Shown here one piece after another: positions 1 through 6,478 of a stretch of DNA of 31,494 nucleotides. Numbering within the stretch: position 1 is the stretch's first letter; each line of letters begins with the position of its first letter. The DNA is taken from positions 1 through 31,494 of IMG/VR virus record IMGVR_UViG_3300042301_001347; one strand, written 5' to 3'. Source of the stretch: a virus. Under the pieces are notes generated by a model. It saw only the letters and a program-made list of their open reading frames with translations, searched no databases and was not told the origin of the DNA. The position numbers were made by a program, and so were the translations under genes.

Positions 1-2
1 GT

Positions 3-734
3 GTGGGCACGATCCGCTTCGGCTTCGAGACGCACAAAGGCATTGTGTGGTGTCACGAGATGGTGAGCGTCAACGCCCTGTCTGTGGCATGGAGCCGTAC
101 AGGCTCGCTGCCCGTTCGCGCAGAGATTCACGCCAACGGCGCTCTGGCGCAGGCCGGCAAGCTCATCCTCATCAACGTCGTCGTCCTTCAGGAGGGTGAC
201 GTTCTGGACATGCGCGGCTGGCGCTACTTTGGCTCCACGTCCGGCGCCACCGCCAAGCTGGGCGGCACTGCTGCTGGCCTGTACCCTGTGATGTCCCTGC
301 GTGCAGCGGGCACGAACGACCTGACCAAGCGTGCCAGGATCGTCCCTACGTTCCTCGACGTGAACGTGGTTGCTGTGGCCACCGGCGCCACGGCACTGCA
401 GGTCGCCCTGCTGATGCTGCCGACGCCGAACACTGCCGCCACCTTCGCAGTGAACACGGCTGGTTCAGTCGTCACGACGGACCAGGCCGCGACGGCGGCG
501 ACAGCGGTGACGGGTACCCCACTCGCCATCTGGACGATCCCTAACGTCGTCGGCCGATACACGTTCGACCTGGCCACGTACAACGACAACAACAACGTGA
601 TCGGCTACAACGCTGCAGGCACTGTCGCCATCACCGGTTCGTCTGTCCTGACGCTGGCCGTCGGGCCTCTGTCCGGTACGGCGACAGCCGGTGCGACCGT
701 CGTCGCTTCCATGAACTGGAAAGAGATGGTCTGA
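3..734 (+). CDS. Virion structural protein, C-terminal part (5' end outside window)
   Basis: The reading frame is open from the first bases of the window and ends at TGA 732-734. The GTG at position 3 is only the first in-frame codon that could serve as a start, with no room for a ribosome site, so the gene probably begins upstream. The 243 visible residues are rich in Ala, Thr, Val and Gly, with alternating short hydrophobic stretches typical of beta-strand virion proteins. There is no signal peptide or membrane helix. Lying directly before the lysis cassette and tail genes, it is most likely a capsid-decoration, fibre or other minor structural protein. That role is inferred from composition and location; no catalytic motif is visible and I do not recognise a named family. 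Confidence 0.7.
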   Translation: MGTIRFGFETHKGIVWCHEMVSVNALSVAWSRTGSLPVRAEIHANGALAQAGKLILINVVVLQEGDVLDMRGWRYFGSTSGATAKLGGTAAGLYPVMSLRAAGTNDLTKRARIVPTFLDVNVVAVATGATALQVALLMLPTPNTAATFAVNTAGSVVTTDQAATAATAVTGTPLAIWTIPNVVGRYTFDLATYNDNNNVIGYNAAGTVAITGSSVLTLAVGPLSGTATAGATVVASMNWKEMV

Positions 735-772
735 CACGGCGGGTAGTGCCCACCTAAAGGATCGGTGACGCC

Positions 773-1222
773 ATGACAAACACCACCAAACAAAAAATGC
801 TCTGCGGCCTGTCGAAAGCCCTCTGGGACTCGGACCTCGTTGCCACCCGCGTGAGCCTCGCACTTGGTGAGTTCTTCTGGGCAGTCATGCTGCTCTGGCC
901 CGGGGACACGTTCGGGCGACCGACGTACACCGTGATGAGCCACGTGATGTCGGAGGAGGCATGGGGCATGGTACTGCTGTTGTCAGCAGCCACCCAAATG
1001 ACCATCGCTGTTGGCGAATACTTCCATGACTGGTGGGCTCGCCTCTTTGCTGCCTGGAACGCAGTGTTGTGGGGCTTCCTGTGTGTCTCGATGGTGCTGT
1101 CAGTCAGTCCGCCGCCCGCGGCCATCGGCGGTGAGTTCGCCCTCGCGTGTGCCGCATGGTGGGTATGGATCAGGCCGTACATCTTGCACGGGTATTACAG
1201 AAAGGCGTATGGCAATGAGTGA
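773..1222 (+). CDS. Four-helix phage membrane protein
   Basis: A 149-aa protein starting at ATG 773, preceded by an AAAGGA ribosome site. About four hydrophobic segments are visible, near residues 25-42, 63-84, 91-111 and 118-137, many with Trp at the edges. The short N-terminal and C-terminal tails are basic. No enzymatic motif is seen. It heads a run of small membrane proteins that leads into the endolysin, and its last codons overlap the start of the next gene, so it is probably translated as part of the lysis cassette. It could be a holin or antiholin, but four helices are unusual for the classic holin classes. An inner-membrane accessory protein of unknown role is equally possible. Confidence 0.75.
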   Translation: MTNTTKQKMLCGLSKALWDSDLVATRVSLALGEFFWAVMLLWPGDTFGRPTYTVMSHVMSEEAWGMVLLLSAATQMTIAVGEYFHDWWARLFAAWNAVLWGFLCVSMVLSVSPPPAAIGGEFALACAAWWVWIRPYILHGYYRKAYGNE

Positions 1223-1511
1223 TCCGACGAATGCGGAGATCATGAAGGCGATCAAAGACTTGGAGGGCAGCGTCAACACACTGTCGTCGAAGTTCGGCGA
1301 CATGCAGGATGCCTTCCTGGACAACGACATAGGCAAAAAGGACTACGACGGGCACCGCCGCGACCATGCCATCCGCCGCGACAACGAGAAGCACTTCGCG
1401 CAACTGAAGATGGCCGGAGCGATGCGTGTGGTCGGGGCAGCTGCGATCCTGGGTGTCACCATCTTCGGGACCGGTCTGTCTGCATATCTCAAACAACTTC
1501 TGGGGGTCTGA
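1209..1511 (+). CDS. XhlA-like membrane-anchored small protein (holin accessory candidate)
   Basis: A protein of 100 aa (ATG 1209) or 98 aa (ATG 1215). An AAAGG ribosome site at 1201-1205 sits 3 or 9 nt upstream of these ATGs, so 1215 may be the real start. The start overlaps the end of the preceding gene. Residues 1-70 are charged and predicted helical, with a repeated Lys/Asp/Arg pattern suggesting a coiled coil. A single hydrophobic helix follows near the C-terminus, with an Ala-Ala-Ala-Ile-Leu-Gly core. This layout (soluble coil, then one C-terminal helix) matches the haemolysin XhlA type of phage protein, which works with a holin in some lysis systems. The match is in topology and location only. 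Confidence 0.65.
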   Translation: MAMSDPTNAEIMKAIKDLEGSVNTLSSKFGDMQDAFLDNDIGKKDYDGHRRDHAIRRDNEKHFAQLKMAGAMRVVGAAAILGVTIFGTGLSAYLKQLLGV

Positions 1512-1512
1512 C

Positions 1513-1719
1513 ATGCACATCAAGGACGACTGGGGGCAGATTGTCAGGAAGGCGTGGAGCATCCGGTTCATGCTGCTTGCGTTCGCCCTGACGATGGCAG
1601 AAGTGATGCTGCCGTTCTTCAGTGACGCGGTGCCGCCGCGCACCTTCGCGCTGCTGTCCGGGCTGGCGGTGGCCGGTGCTTTTGTTGCAAGACTCGTGGC
1701 ACAAAGGGACGTGACATGA
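1513..1719 (+). CDS. Small two-helix holin candidate (DUF7940-like)
   Basis: A 68-aa protein starting at ATG 1513, two bases after the previous stop. The N-terminus is amphipathic and charged, followed by an RKAWSIRFMLLAFALTMAEV segment and a second hydrophobic segment around FALLSGLAVAGAFVARLVAQ. The two helices are separated by a short polar turn containing two Pro residues. The motif KAWSIR...E...LP...FA.LSG...A.AFVAR.VAQ is one I recognise from small phage proteins encoded immediately before endolysins and grouped as DUF7940. The next gene, the endolysin, overlaps its stop by 4 bp. With a SAR endolysin downstream, a small pinholin-like membrane protein would be the expected trigger. It is the best holin candidate here, though the function is inferred. 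Confidence 0.75.
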   Translation: MHIKDDWGQIVRKAWSIRFMLLAFALTMAEVMLPFFSDAVPPRTFALLSGLAVAGAFVARLVAQRDVT

Positions 1720-2216
1720 AGCACGCACGAACCGCCATTGCCGCACTATCCGTCTCTGCTGCGGCATTCGTCGCCCTCATTTCGCACGAGGGCTGGACAG
1801 ACAAGGCCGTAATCCCGGTGAAGGGTGATGTGCCCACGGTTGGCCCGGGCCTGACCAAGCGCCCCGACGGTAGCCCCGTGCAGATGGGAGACACCATCAA
1901 GCCCATTGAAGGCATACAGCGCAGTTTCGCACACCTCCAGCGCAGCGAATCGCGCATCAGGCAGTGCGTCAGGATGCCGCTTTATCAAGCCGAGTTTGAT
2001 CTGCTCTTGGATCACGCCTACCAATATGGAGAGGCAGCAACCTGCAACAGCAGCATGGTTCGGCTGGTGAATGAAGGCCGGTACGCAGAAGCCTGCAAAG
2101 CCTACGAACGTTTCCGCTTCGTTGCTGGTCGTGACTGCTCTGTGAGGTCAAACGGTTGCTACGGGGTGTGGACGCGCAGCCAAGAGCGCACGCGCAAGTG
2201 CCTGGAGGCGCAATGA
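1716..2216 (+). CDS. SAR endolysin, GH24 lysozyme
   Basis: A 166-aa muramidase that cleaves the glycan strands of peptidoglycan. Residues 7-22 form a weakly hydrophobic Ala/Ser/Val-rich helix with no signal-peptidase site, the hallmark of a signal-arrest-release domain. Such enzymes are first tethered in the inner membrane and become active when released. The catalytic Glu25 lies in SHEGW immediately after this helix. GD.PTVGPGLT follows, with Asp38 and Thr41 as the probable other active-site residues. The Glu-to-Asp spacing is longer than in T4 lysozyme, a variant I know from proteobacterial phage lysozymes. The C-terminal half has the usual helical lobe and ends at Cys162. ATG 1716 overlaps the holin stop, and its own stop overlaps the Rz start, so the cassette is translationally coupled. 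Confidence 0.92.
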   Translation: MKHARTAIAALSVSAAAFVALISHEGWTDKAVIPVKGDVPTVGPGLTKRPDGSPVQMGDTIKPIEGIQRSFAHLQRSESRIRQCVRMPLYQAEFDLLLDHAYQYGEAATCNSSMVRLVNEGRYAEACKAYERFRFVAGRDCSVRSNGCYGVWTRSQERTRKCLEAQ

Positions 2217-2683
2217 TTCCGCTGCCAGTCATCTTCGCAGTCGTCTCAGCCCTGGCCGGTGCATCTGGCGCATGGCTCTACCAGACCAACAAGTTTGAGC
2301 GCCTGCTGAGTGAGCAGCGCAACGAGTACCTGAAACGTGACTTCAAAGCCTTGGAGGTTGCCCATGCAGACACCATCCGCCTACAGGCGACTAAAGACGC
2401 GGCCCTCGAAGCTGCAGCGGCTAGGAACCGGGAGCTGTCTCGCGCTGCTGCTGCTGCTCGTTCTGAGCGTGACGGGCTGCGCGACGAACTCGCCGCCTCC
2501 CGCGTGCAGCTGCCCGACGCTTCCTGCGCTTCCGTCCGTGAGTACGCCTCAACCCTCAGTGAAGTATTCGGACAATGTACGCAGCTTCTTACAAGAGTCG
2601 CGGAACAAGCTGACGGCCACGCCTCTGACTCCCTGATGCTCCAAGAGAGCTGGCCTGTAAATCTACCCTCTAAGATAGAATAG
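2213..2683 (+). CDS. Rz: Rz-like i-spanin
   Basis: A 156-aa protein starting at ATG 2213, in an ATGA overlap with the endolysin stop and with a GGAGG ribosome site at 2204-2208. Residues 4-23 form one N-terminal membrane helix. A long charged coiled-coil stretch rich in Ala, Glu, Arg and Lys follows (about residues 28-95). This is the layout of Rz inner-membrane spanins, which pair across the periplasm with Rz1 and disrupt the outer membrane in the last step of lysis. The presence of a complete Rz1 frame inside the gene makes the assignment firm despite the poor sequence conservation of this class. Confidence 0.88.
   Translation: MIPLPVIFAVVSALAGASGAWLYQTNKFERLLSEQRNEYLKRDFKALEVAHADTIRLQATKDAALEAAAARNRELSRAAAAARSERDGLRDELAASRVQLPDASCASVREYASTLSEVFGQCTQLLTRVAEQADGHASDSLMLQESWPVNLPSKIE
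2364..2636 (+). CDS. Rz1: Rz1-like o-spanin lipoprotein, nested in Rz
   Basis: A 90-aa protein encoded wholly inside Rz in another frame. ATG 2364 follows a GGAGG ribosome site at 2353-2357. The N-terminus has several Arg/Lys residues, then a leucine-rich helix and the lipobox SVTGC, with Cys39 as the predicted lipidated residue. The mature part is proline-rich (SPPP, several Pro-x-Leu-Pro), as is typical of Rz1. The protein would be exported, lipidated and held in the outer membrane, where it meets Rz. An in-frame ATG further upstream at 2337 would give a 99-aa product, but it lacks a comparable ribosome site. The nesting matches the fully embedded class seen in lambda-like spanin pairs. Confidence 0.88.
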   Translation: MQTPSAYRRLKTRPSKLQRLGTGSCLALLLLLVLSVTGCATNSPPPACSCPTLPALPSVSTPQPSVKYSDNVRSFLQESRNKLTATPLTP

Positions 2684-2688
2684 CCGCC

Positions 2689-3867
2689 ATGTCTTTCCCG
2701 TCCATCACTCGGTTCAAGGGCCTCAACAATGTGGCCGACCCCCTGCGGCTAAACCTCGGGTGGCTGGCCGTTGCCGACAACGTGGACATCTCGAACACGG
2801 CAGCACTTGAGACGAGGCGGGGATACACCAAGCGGGTGAATGCCAACGCCACGGGTGCCTTCAACACCAGTGATTTCCGCAAGGTGTACGTGGTGGCCGA
2901 CGGAGCCATAAAGCGCCTGACGCCCGGTGGTTCGCTCGTTCAGATCGTTTCTCTTTCATCGACGGCGCGCATGCACTGGGCGGAAGTCAACAAGCAGGTT
3001 TACTTCAACAACGGAGCCGACAGTGGAGTCATTTCTGAGGACGATCGCGTGGTGGCGTGGCGCTGGCCCGAGCCCGTGGCCCCTGGGGTTTCTGGAGTGT
3101 CTGGCACTCTCCCCGCTGGAACATACCAAGCCTGCTGCACCTTCCTCCTGCCCGACGGCCGAGAGACTGGCGCAGGTGCCGCATCCGCAGTCGTCCTCCC
3201 TGAAGGCTCAGCCCTCCAGGTCACGGACATCCCGCAAGTCGCCGGACTGACCACTCTGGTCTACATCGCTCCCGCCAACAGCGACGTGTTCCAGCTCTAC
3301 GGGTCCGTCTCCGGCTCAAGTCTGGTGTGGTCGTCCACCCCAGACACACTGGGGACGAACCTCGCCACCGCATTCCTCGATCCGCTGCCTGTTGGTACCG
3401 ACGTGATCCAGCACTGGCGCGGGCAGATGTACGCATCGCAGTACCTGCCGCAGGCCAACCAGACAGCGATCTGGATGTCCGAGCCGCTGGGATTCCACCT
3501 GTTCAACCTGAACAGCGGCTTCTTCATGGTGCCCGGCCACGTCCTGATGCTGGCCCCCACCGAGAGTGATCTGATCGTCGGTACCGACGTCGGCATCTAC
3601 GCCTTCAACGGCGAGCGCCTGGAGCACCTGGCCCCCTATGGCGTCGTGCCCGGCTGGCCCTGGGCGGTGGACGAGGACAGCAAAAAGCTGCTGCTCTGGA
3701 CGACACGCGGCGTGTGCCGCGCCATGCCGTTCGAGAACCTCACCCAAGAGTACGTGAGCGTGCCGCCCGGTCGTCAGGCCGGCGTCGCGCTCGTCCGCGC
3801 AGACGGACACAAAAAGTTCGTGGCCAACCTTGTCGCGGGTGGCACGGCGTTCAACCAGCGACAGTAA
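2689..3867 (+). CDS. Tail structural protein, beta-propeller-like
   Basis: A 392-aa protein whose N-terminus (F.GLNNV.DP.RL..GWL..ADNVDI..T.AL..R.GYT) I recognise from tail proteins of proteobacterial phages. In these, repeated short blades such as RKVYVVADG, QVYFNNGADSG, VGTDVGIYAFNG and LLLWTTRGVCRA suggest a propeller fold. There is no signal peptide or membrane segment. It begins 5 bp after the Rz stop, without a clear Shine-Dalgarno sequence, and opens the tail/adsorption part of the late block. It is probably a component of the tail tube or of the connector to the adsorption apparatus. The structural role is well supported by context; the exact position in the particle is not. Confidence 0.75.
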   Translation: MSFPSITRFKGLNNVADPLRLNLGWLAVADNVDISNTAALETRRGYTKRVNANATGAFNTSDFRKVYVVADGAIKRLTPGGSLVQIVSLSSTARMHWAEVNKQVYFNNGADSGVISEDDRVVAWRWPEPVAPGVSGVSGTLPAGTYQACCTFLLPDGRETGAGAASAVVLPEGSALQVTDIPQVAGLTTLVYIAPANSDVFQLYGSVSGSSLVWSSTPDTLGTNLATAFLDPLPVGTDVIQHWRGQMYASQYLPQANQTAIWMSEPLGFHLFNLNSGFFMVPGHVLMLAPTESDLIVGTDVGIYAFNGERLEHLAPYGVVPGWPWAVDEDSKKLLLWTTRGVCRAMPFENLTQEYVSVPPGRQAGVALVRADGHKKFVANLVAGGTAFNQRQ

Positions 3868-3876
3868 GGAACCATC

Positions 3877-4335
3877 ATGACTATTCGCCTCAGTACCGGC
3901 CTCCGCAACGCAATGGTGGGCACAACCGGCCTCGCCGCAGTGTTCGCCAACGGCGTCATCGAAATCTACTCTGGCGCACAGCCTGCGTCCGCCGACGCAG
4001 CTCCTACCGGCACGCTGCTCGGGGTGGTGACCAAGGACGGTGCTGCATTCACACCCGGTTCGCCGACCAACGGCCTGACCTGGGCTGCAGCCGCCAACGG
4101 CTCAGTGACCAAGAGCACCGACAACTGGCAGTTCACCGGCATTGCCGCCGGTACCGCCGGGTGGTTCCGCTTGAAGGGCAACGCAGTCGACGCAGGCGCA
4201 CTGAGCACCACGCTGCCGCGCCTCGACGGCAGCATCGCCAACAGCGGCGGCGACATGAACCTGTCGAACACATCCATCGCCGTGGGCTCGCCCAACACCG
4301 TGGACGTGTTCAGCCTGACGATGCCCGGGGCATAA
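3877..4335 (+). CDS. Small virion protein, paralogue A
   Basis: A 152-aa protein starting at ATG 3877 with an AAGGA ribosome site. It begins with IRLSTGLRNAM and contains a TGTLLG segment, a TAGWFRLKG segment, then a GGDMNLSN segment. The same four landmarks occur in the same order in the 132-aa protein at 6060-6458 (IKLSTAVRNAM, TGTLLA, TAGYFRILD, GQDINLTS), so the two are paralogues. Composition is Ala/Thr/Gly-rich and predicted beta. The location between tail genes suggests a minor tail or decoration component. No enzymatic motif is present. Confidence 0.8.
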   Translation: MTIRLSTGLRNAMVGTTGLAAVFANGVIEIYSGAQPASADAAPTGTLLGVVTKDGAAFTPGSPTNGLTWAAAANGSVTKSTDNWQFTGIAAGTAGWFRLKGNAVDAGALSTTLPRLDGSIANSGGDMNLSNTSIAVGSPNTVDVFSLTMPGA

Positions 4336-6033
4336 GTGGTCAACACCCACGTCACGGCCGACGGGGGCGAACAGTGGCTGTCCTGGGCATATGGCCGGGT
4401 ACGGGTGCTGCGTAGCCTCGGTCTCCCATACATGACCAAGCGTTATGAGATGGGGGACGGGTCGTCCGTGGTCGTGAAGATCAGAGAGGATCAGGCGTAC
4501 GTCGAGCTGAGGCAGGTGAAGGGTGGGTACGGCGTGGTCGTCCTGAGCGACACCTATGACCCGCCAGAGTACTCAGTCCTCAGTGACATCCGCGACCGCC
4601 TGGCCAACCCGCCTGTCGCCCCTTACAAGCGGACCAACAACAAGTACAAGACAGTCAACGCCTCGTACTGGGTCGGCGGCACTGACCGCAAGAAGCCCAA
4701 AGTCAGTCACGTCAACGCCGACACCGCCACGTACGTGACCGATGGCGGGCCGGTGACCCAGTGGAACTTCAGTGGGGGCGGCACGCTCGTCAAAGTGGTC
4801 TGGGTCGCCGAGTCAAGTATGTGGGTGTACGTGACTGTTGCGGCTGACGCGAGGGGGTACAACATCTACGGTGTGTCCCCGGCCTCTGGGACCTTGGGGC
4901 TTATCACCACACTTCCAGTCGGCACGAACGGGGTGATCCCCGCCGATGATTTCGGTATCGTCGATGTCTCGCCCGACGGGAAGAAGATCATGTTCGTCTG
5001 GACTGAGGCGGACCCAGTCCTCAACTTCAGGGTGAAGCGGCTGGTGCGGGAGCACCAGATCGTCTCGCCGCCTGACGGGCTCCCGATCTTCTCGACTGCC
5101 TGGACAGATACCGACGTGACCGACAAAACCGTGTCAGATACCCGAGACGATGCAGGGTTCGGCACTGTCGTCACTGAGAAGAACTCCTTCTTCGGATACA
5201 GCTGGGACGGTGTTTTCCGGTACGCCACCGAGCGCAGCACAGACGCTTTTATGCGGCCCTCGAACTACGACCCCGAAGGCGAGGGCACGAACGTACCCAT
5301 TAACCCGGAGACGGGTCGTCCCGTGCCAGGCACATACACGAACGAGGGCTCCTCAGTCACGACTAAGCGCGACCTCGTCGTGGCTAGTGCGACAGTCCGG
5401 TCGGCCACTGGCAGTGCGTCGCACTCAGGCACGGTTACGGTGGCCGATGCAGTCGTCTTCGAAGACCCTGTGAACGGCAACGTGTACGTCTCCTGGACGC
5501 CGGCCAGCACGTACACAGCGAGCTCCTCGGGAACAAACGCCGAGCTGCTGTTCTTCGATCCTCGTTCCGGTGCCTACGCTGTCGTCGAGAACCGTACGAG
5601 CTCAGACACGACTGGTGCTACGACCGCCGCCGACTACAACTCCCTCCACATCGGTAGCTACAACATAGCCACCACGATAGGCCCCCAACGCGTCGTCTTG
5701 CGCTTTGACGGTCAAGAGAAGAGCTGGGAGATAGAGCCTGTACGCACTTGGAACCAGTCGCTACCGATCTCCCAGTCGACCACCATCGGCCCAGGGGCTT
5801 TCCCTCCGTACCCACTCACCGGAGCCACGCTTGCCGGAGGCGACGCGTCGTTCGCATCACGTCGGCCAGGCGAGGGTGTGTTCGCGTTCAACCCCGTCAC
5901 ACCCAGCGCCAAAAAACTGTTCGCCGTGATCGGCCACGAGGGTGGCGTCGCGGACTTCATCTCTGAGGACACAAGCGGCCTCGAGACCTACGGCAAACCT
6001 GGACTGAAAGTCGTGCAGGTTTACCCCATTTGA
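4336..6033 (+). CDS. Tail-associated structural protein, 565 aa
   Basis: GTG 4336 follows the preceding TAA with no gap, and a GGGG run 5 nt upstream may serve as the ribosome site. An in-frame ATG at 4432 is an alternative that would remove 32 residues. The protein is predicted mostly beta, with recurring short motifs such as WVYVTVAADARG, GKKIMFVW and FGYSWDGVFRYAT that resemble propeller blades or repeated strands. There is a low-complexity Ser/Thr/Ala stretch in the middle (around residues 350-430). No signal peptide, membrane helix or catalytic motif is visible. It sits between the two paralogous small proteins and before the large adhesion protein, so a tail or adsorption role is inferred. 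Confidence 0.75.
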   Translation: MVNTHVTADGGEQWLSWAYGRVRVLRSLGLPYMTKRYEMGDGSSVVVKIREDQAYVELRQVKGGYGVVVLSDTYDPPEYSVLSDIRDRLANPPVAPYKRTNNKYKTVNASYWVGGTDRKKPKVSHVNADTATYVTDGGPVTQWNFSGGGTLVKVVWVAESSMWVYVTVAADARGYNIYGVSPASGTLGLITTLPVGTNGVIPADDFGIVDVSPDGKKIMFVWTEADPVLNFRVKRLVREHQIVSPPDGLPIFSTAWTDTDVTDKTVSDTRDDAGFGTVVTEKNSFFGYSWDGVFRYATERSTDAFMRPSNYDPEGEGTNVPINPETGRPVPGTYTNEGSSVTTKRDLVVASATVRSATGSASHSGTVTVADAVVFEDPVNGNVYVSWTPASTYTASSSGTNAELLFFDPRSGAYAVVENRTSSDTTGATTAADYNSLHIGSYNIATTIGPQRVVLRFDGQEKSWEIEPVRTWNQSLPISQSTTIGPGAFPPYPLTGATLAGGDASFASRRPGEGVFAFNPVTPSAKKLFAVIGHEGGVADFISEDTSGLETYGKPGLKVVQVYPI

Positions 6034-6059
6034 TTTCTAACCAGTAAGGAGCATCCACC

Positions 6060-6458
6060 ATGCCCATCAAACTCTCGACAGCCGTCCGCAACGCCATGCT
6101 GGATGCATACGAAGCAACCGTCGGCGCTTCCCCCAAGATGCGCATCCTGACCGGCGCAGCCCCGGCCAACTGTGCGGCCGCACAGACCGGCACGCTGCTG
6201 GCCGAGCTGACCCTGCCTGCCGACTGGGCCGCGAACGCCGCGTCCGGTGCCAAGCCCCTGGCTGGCAGCTGGTCGGGCAGCGTGACCGTGGCCGGCACCG
6301 CTGGCTACTTCCGCATCCTGGACAACTCCGGTACCACCTGTCATGAGCAGGGCACCATCGGCACGTCTGGTCAAGACATCAACCTGACCAGCACGGCGCT
6401 GACTGTGGGCCAGGTCCTTGTTGTCACTGCGAAGACTCTGACCGCCGGTAACGCTTAA
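6060..6458 (+). CDS. Small virion protein, paralogue B
   Basis: A 132-aa protein starting at ATG 6060 with a TAAGGAG ribosome site. It shares the IKLSTAVRNAM start, a TGTLLAELTLP segment, a GTAGYFRILD segment and a GQDINLTSTALTVGQ segment with the protein at 3877-4335, in the same order and at similar spacing, so the two derive from a duplication. It is Ala/Thr/Gly-rich and predicted beta. It is likely a minor tail or decoration protein. Two Cys residues (in ANCAAAQ and TTCHEQG) are absent from the paralogue. Confidence 0.8.
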   Translation: MPIKLSTAVRNAMLDAYEATVGASPKMRILTGAAPANCAAAQTGTLLAELTLPADWAANAASGAKPLAGSWSGSVTVAGTAGYFRILDNSGTTCHEQGTIGTSGQDINLTSTALTVGQVLVVTAKTLTAGNA

Positions 6459-6478
6459 TCACCTGACCAGGAGCCGCC

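Noticed and set aside
2640-2690. A promoter with a TAGAAT-like -10 before the 392-aa tail gene
   Set aside because: No matching -35 element was found, and TAGAAT also appears by the 694-aa gene without a proper promoter context.
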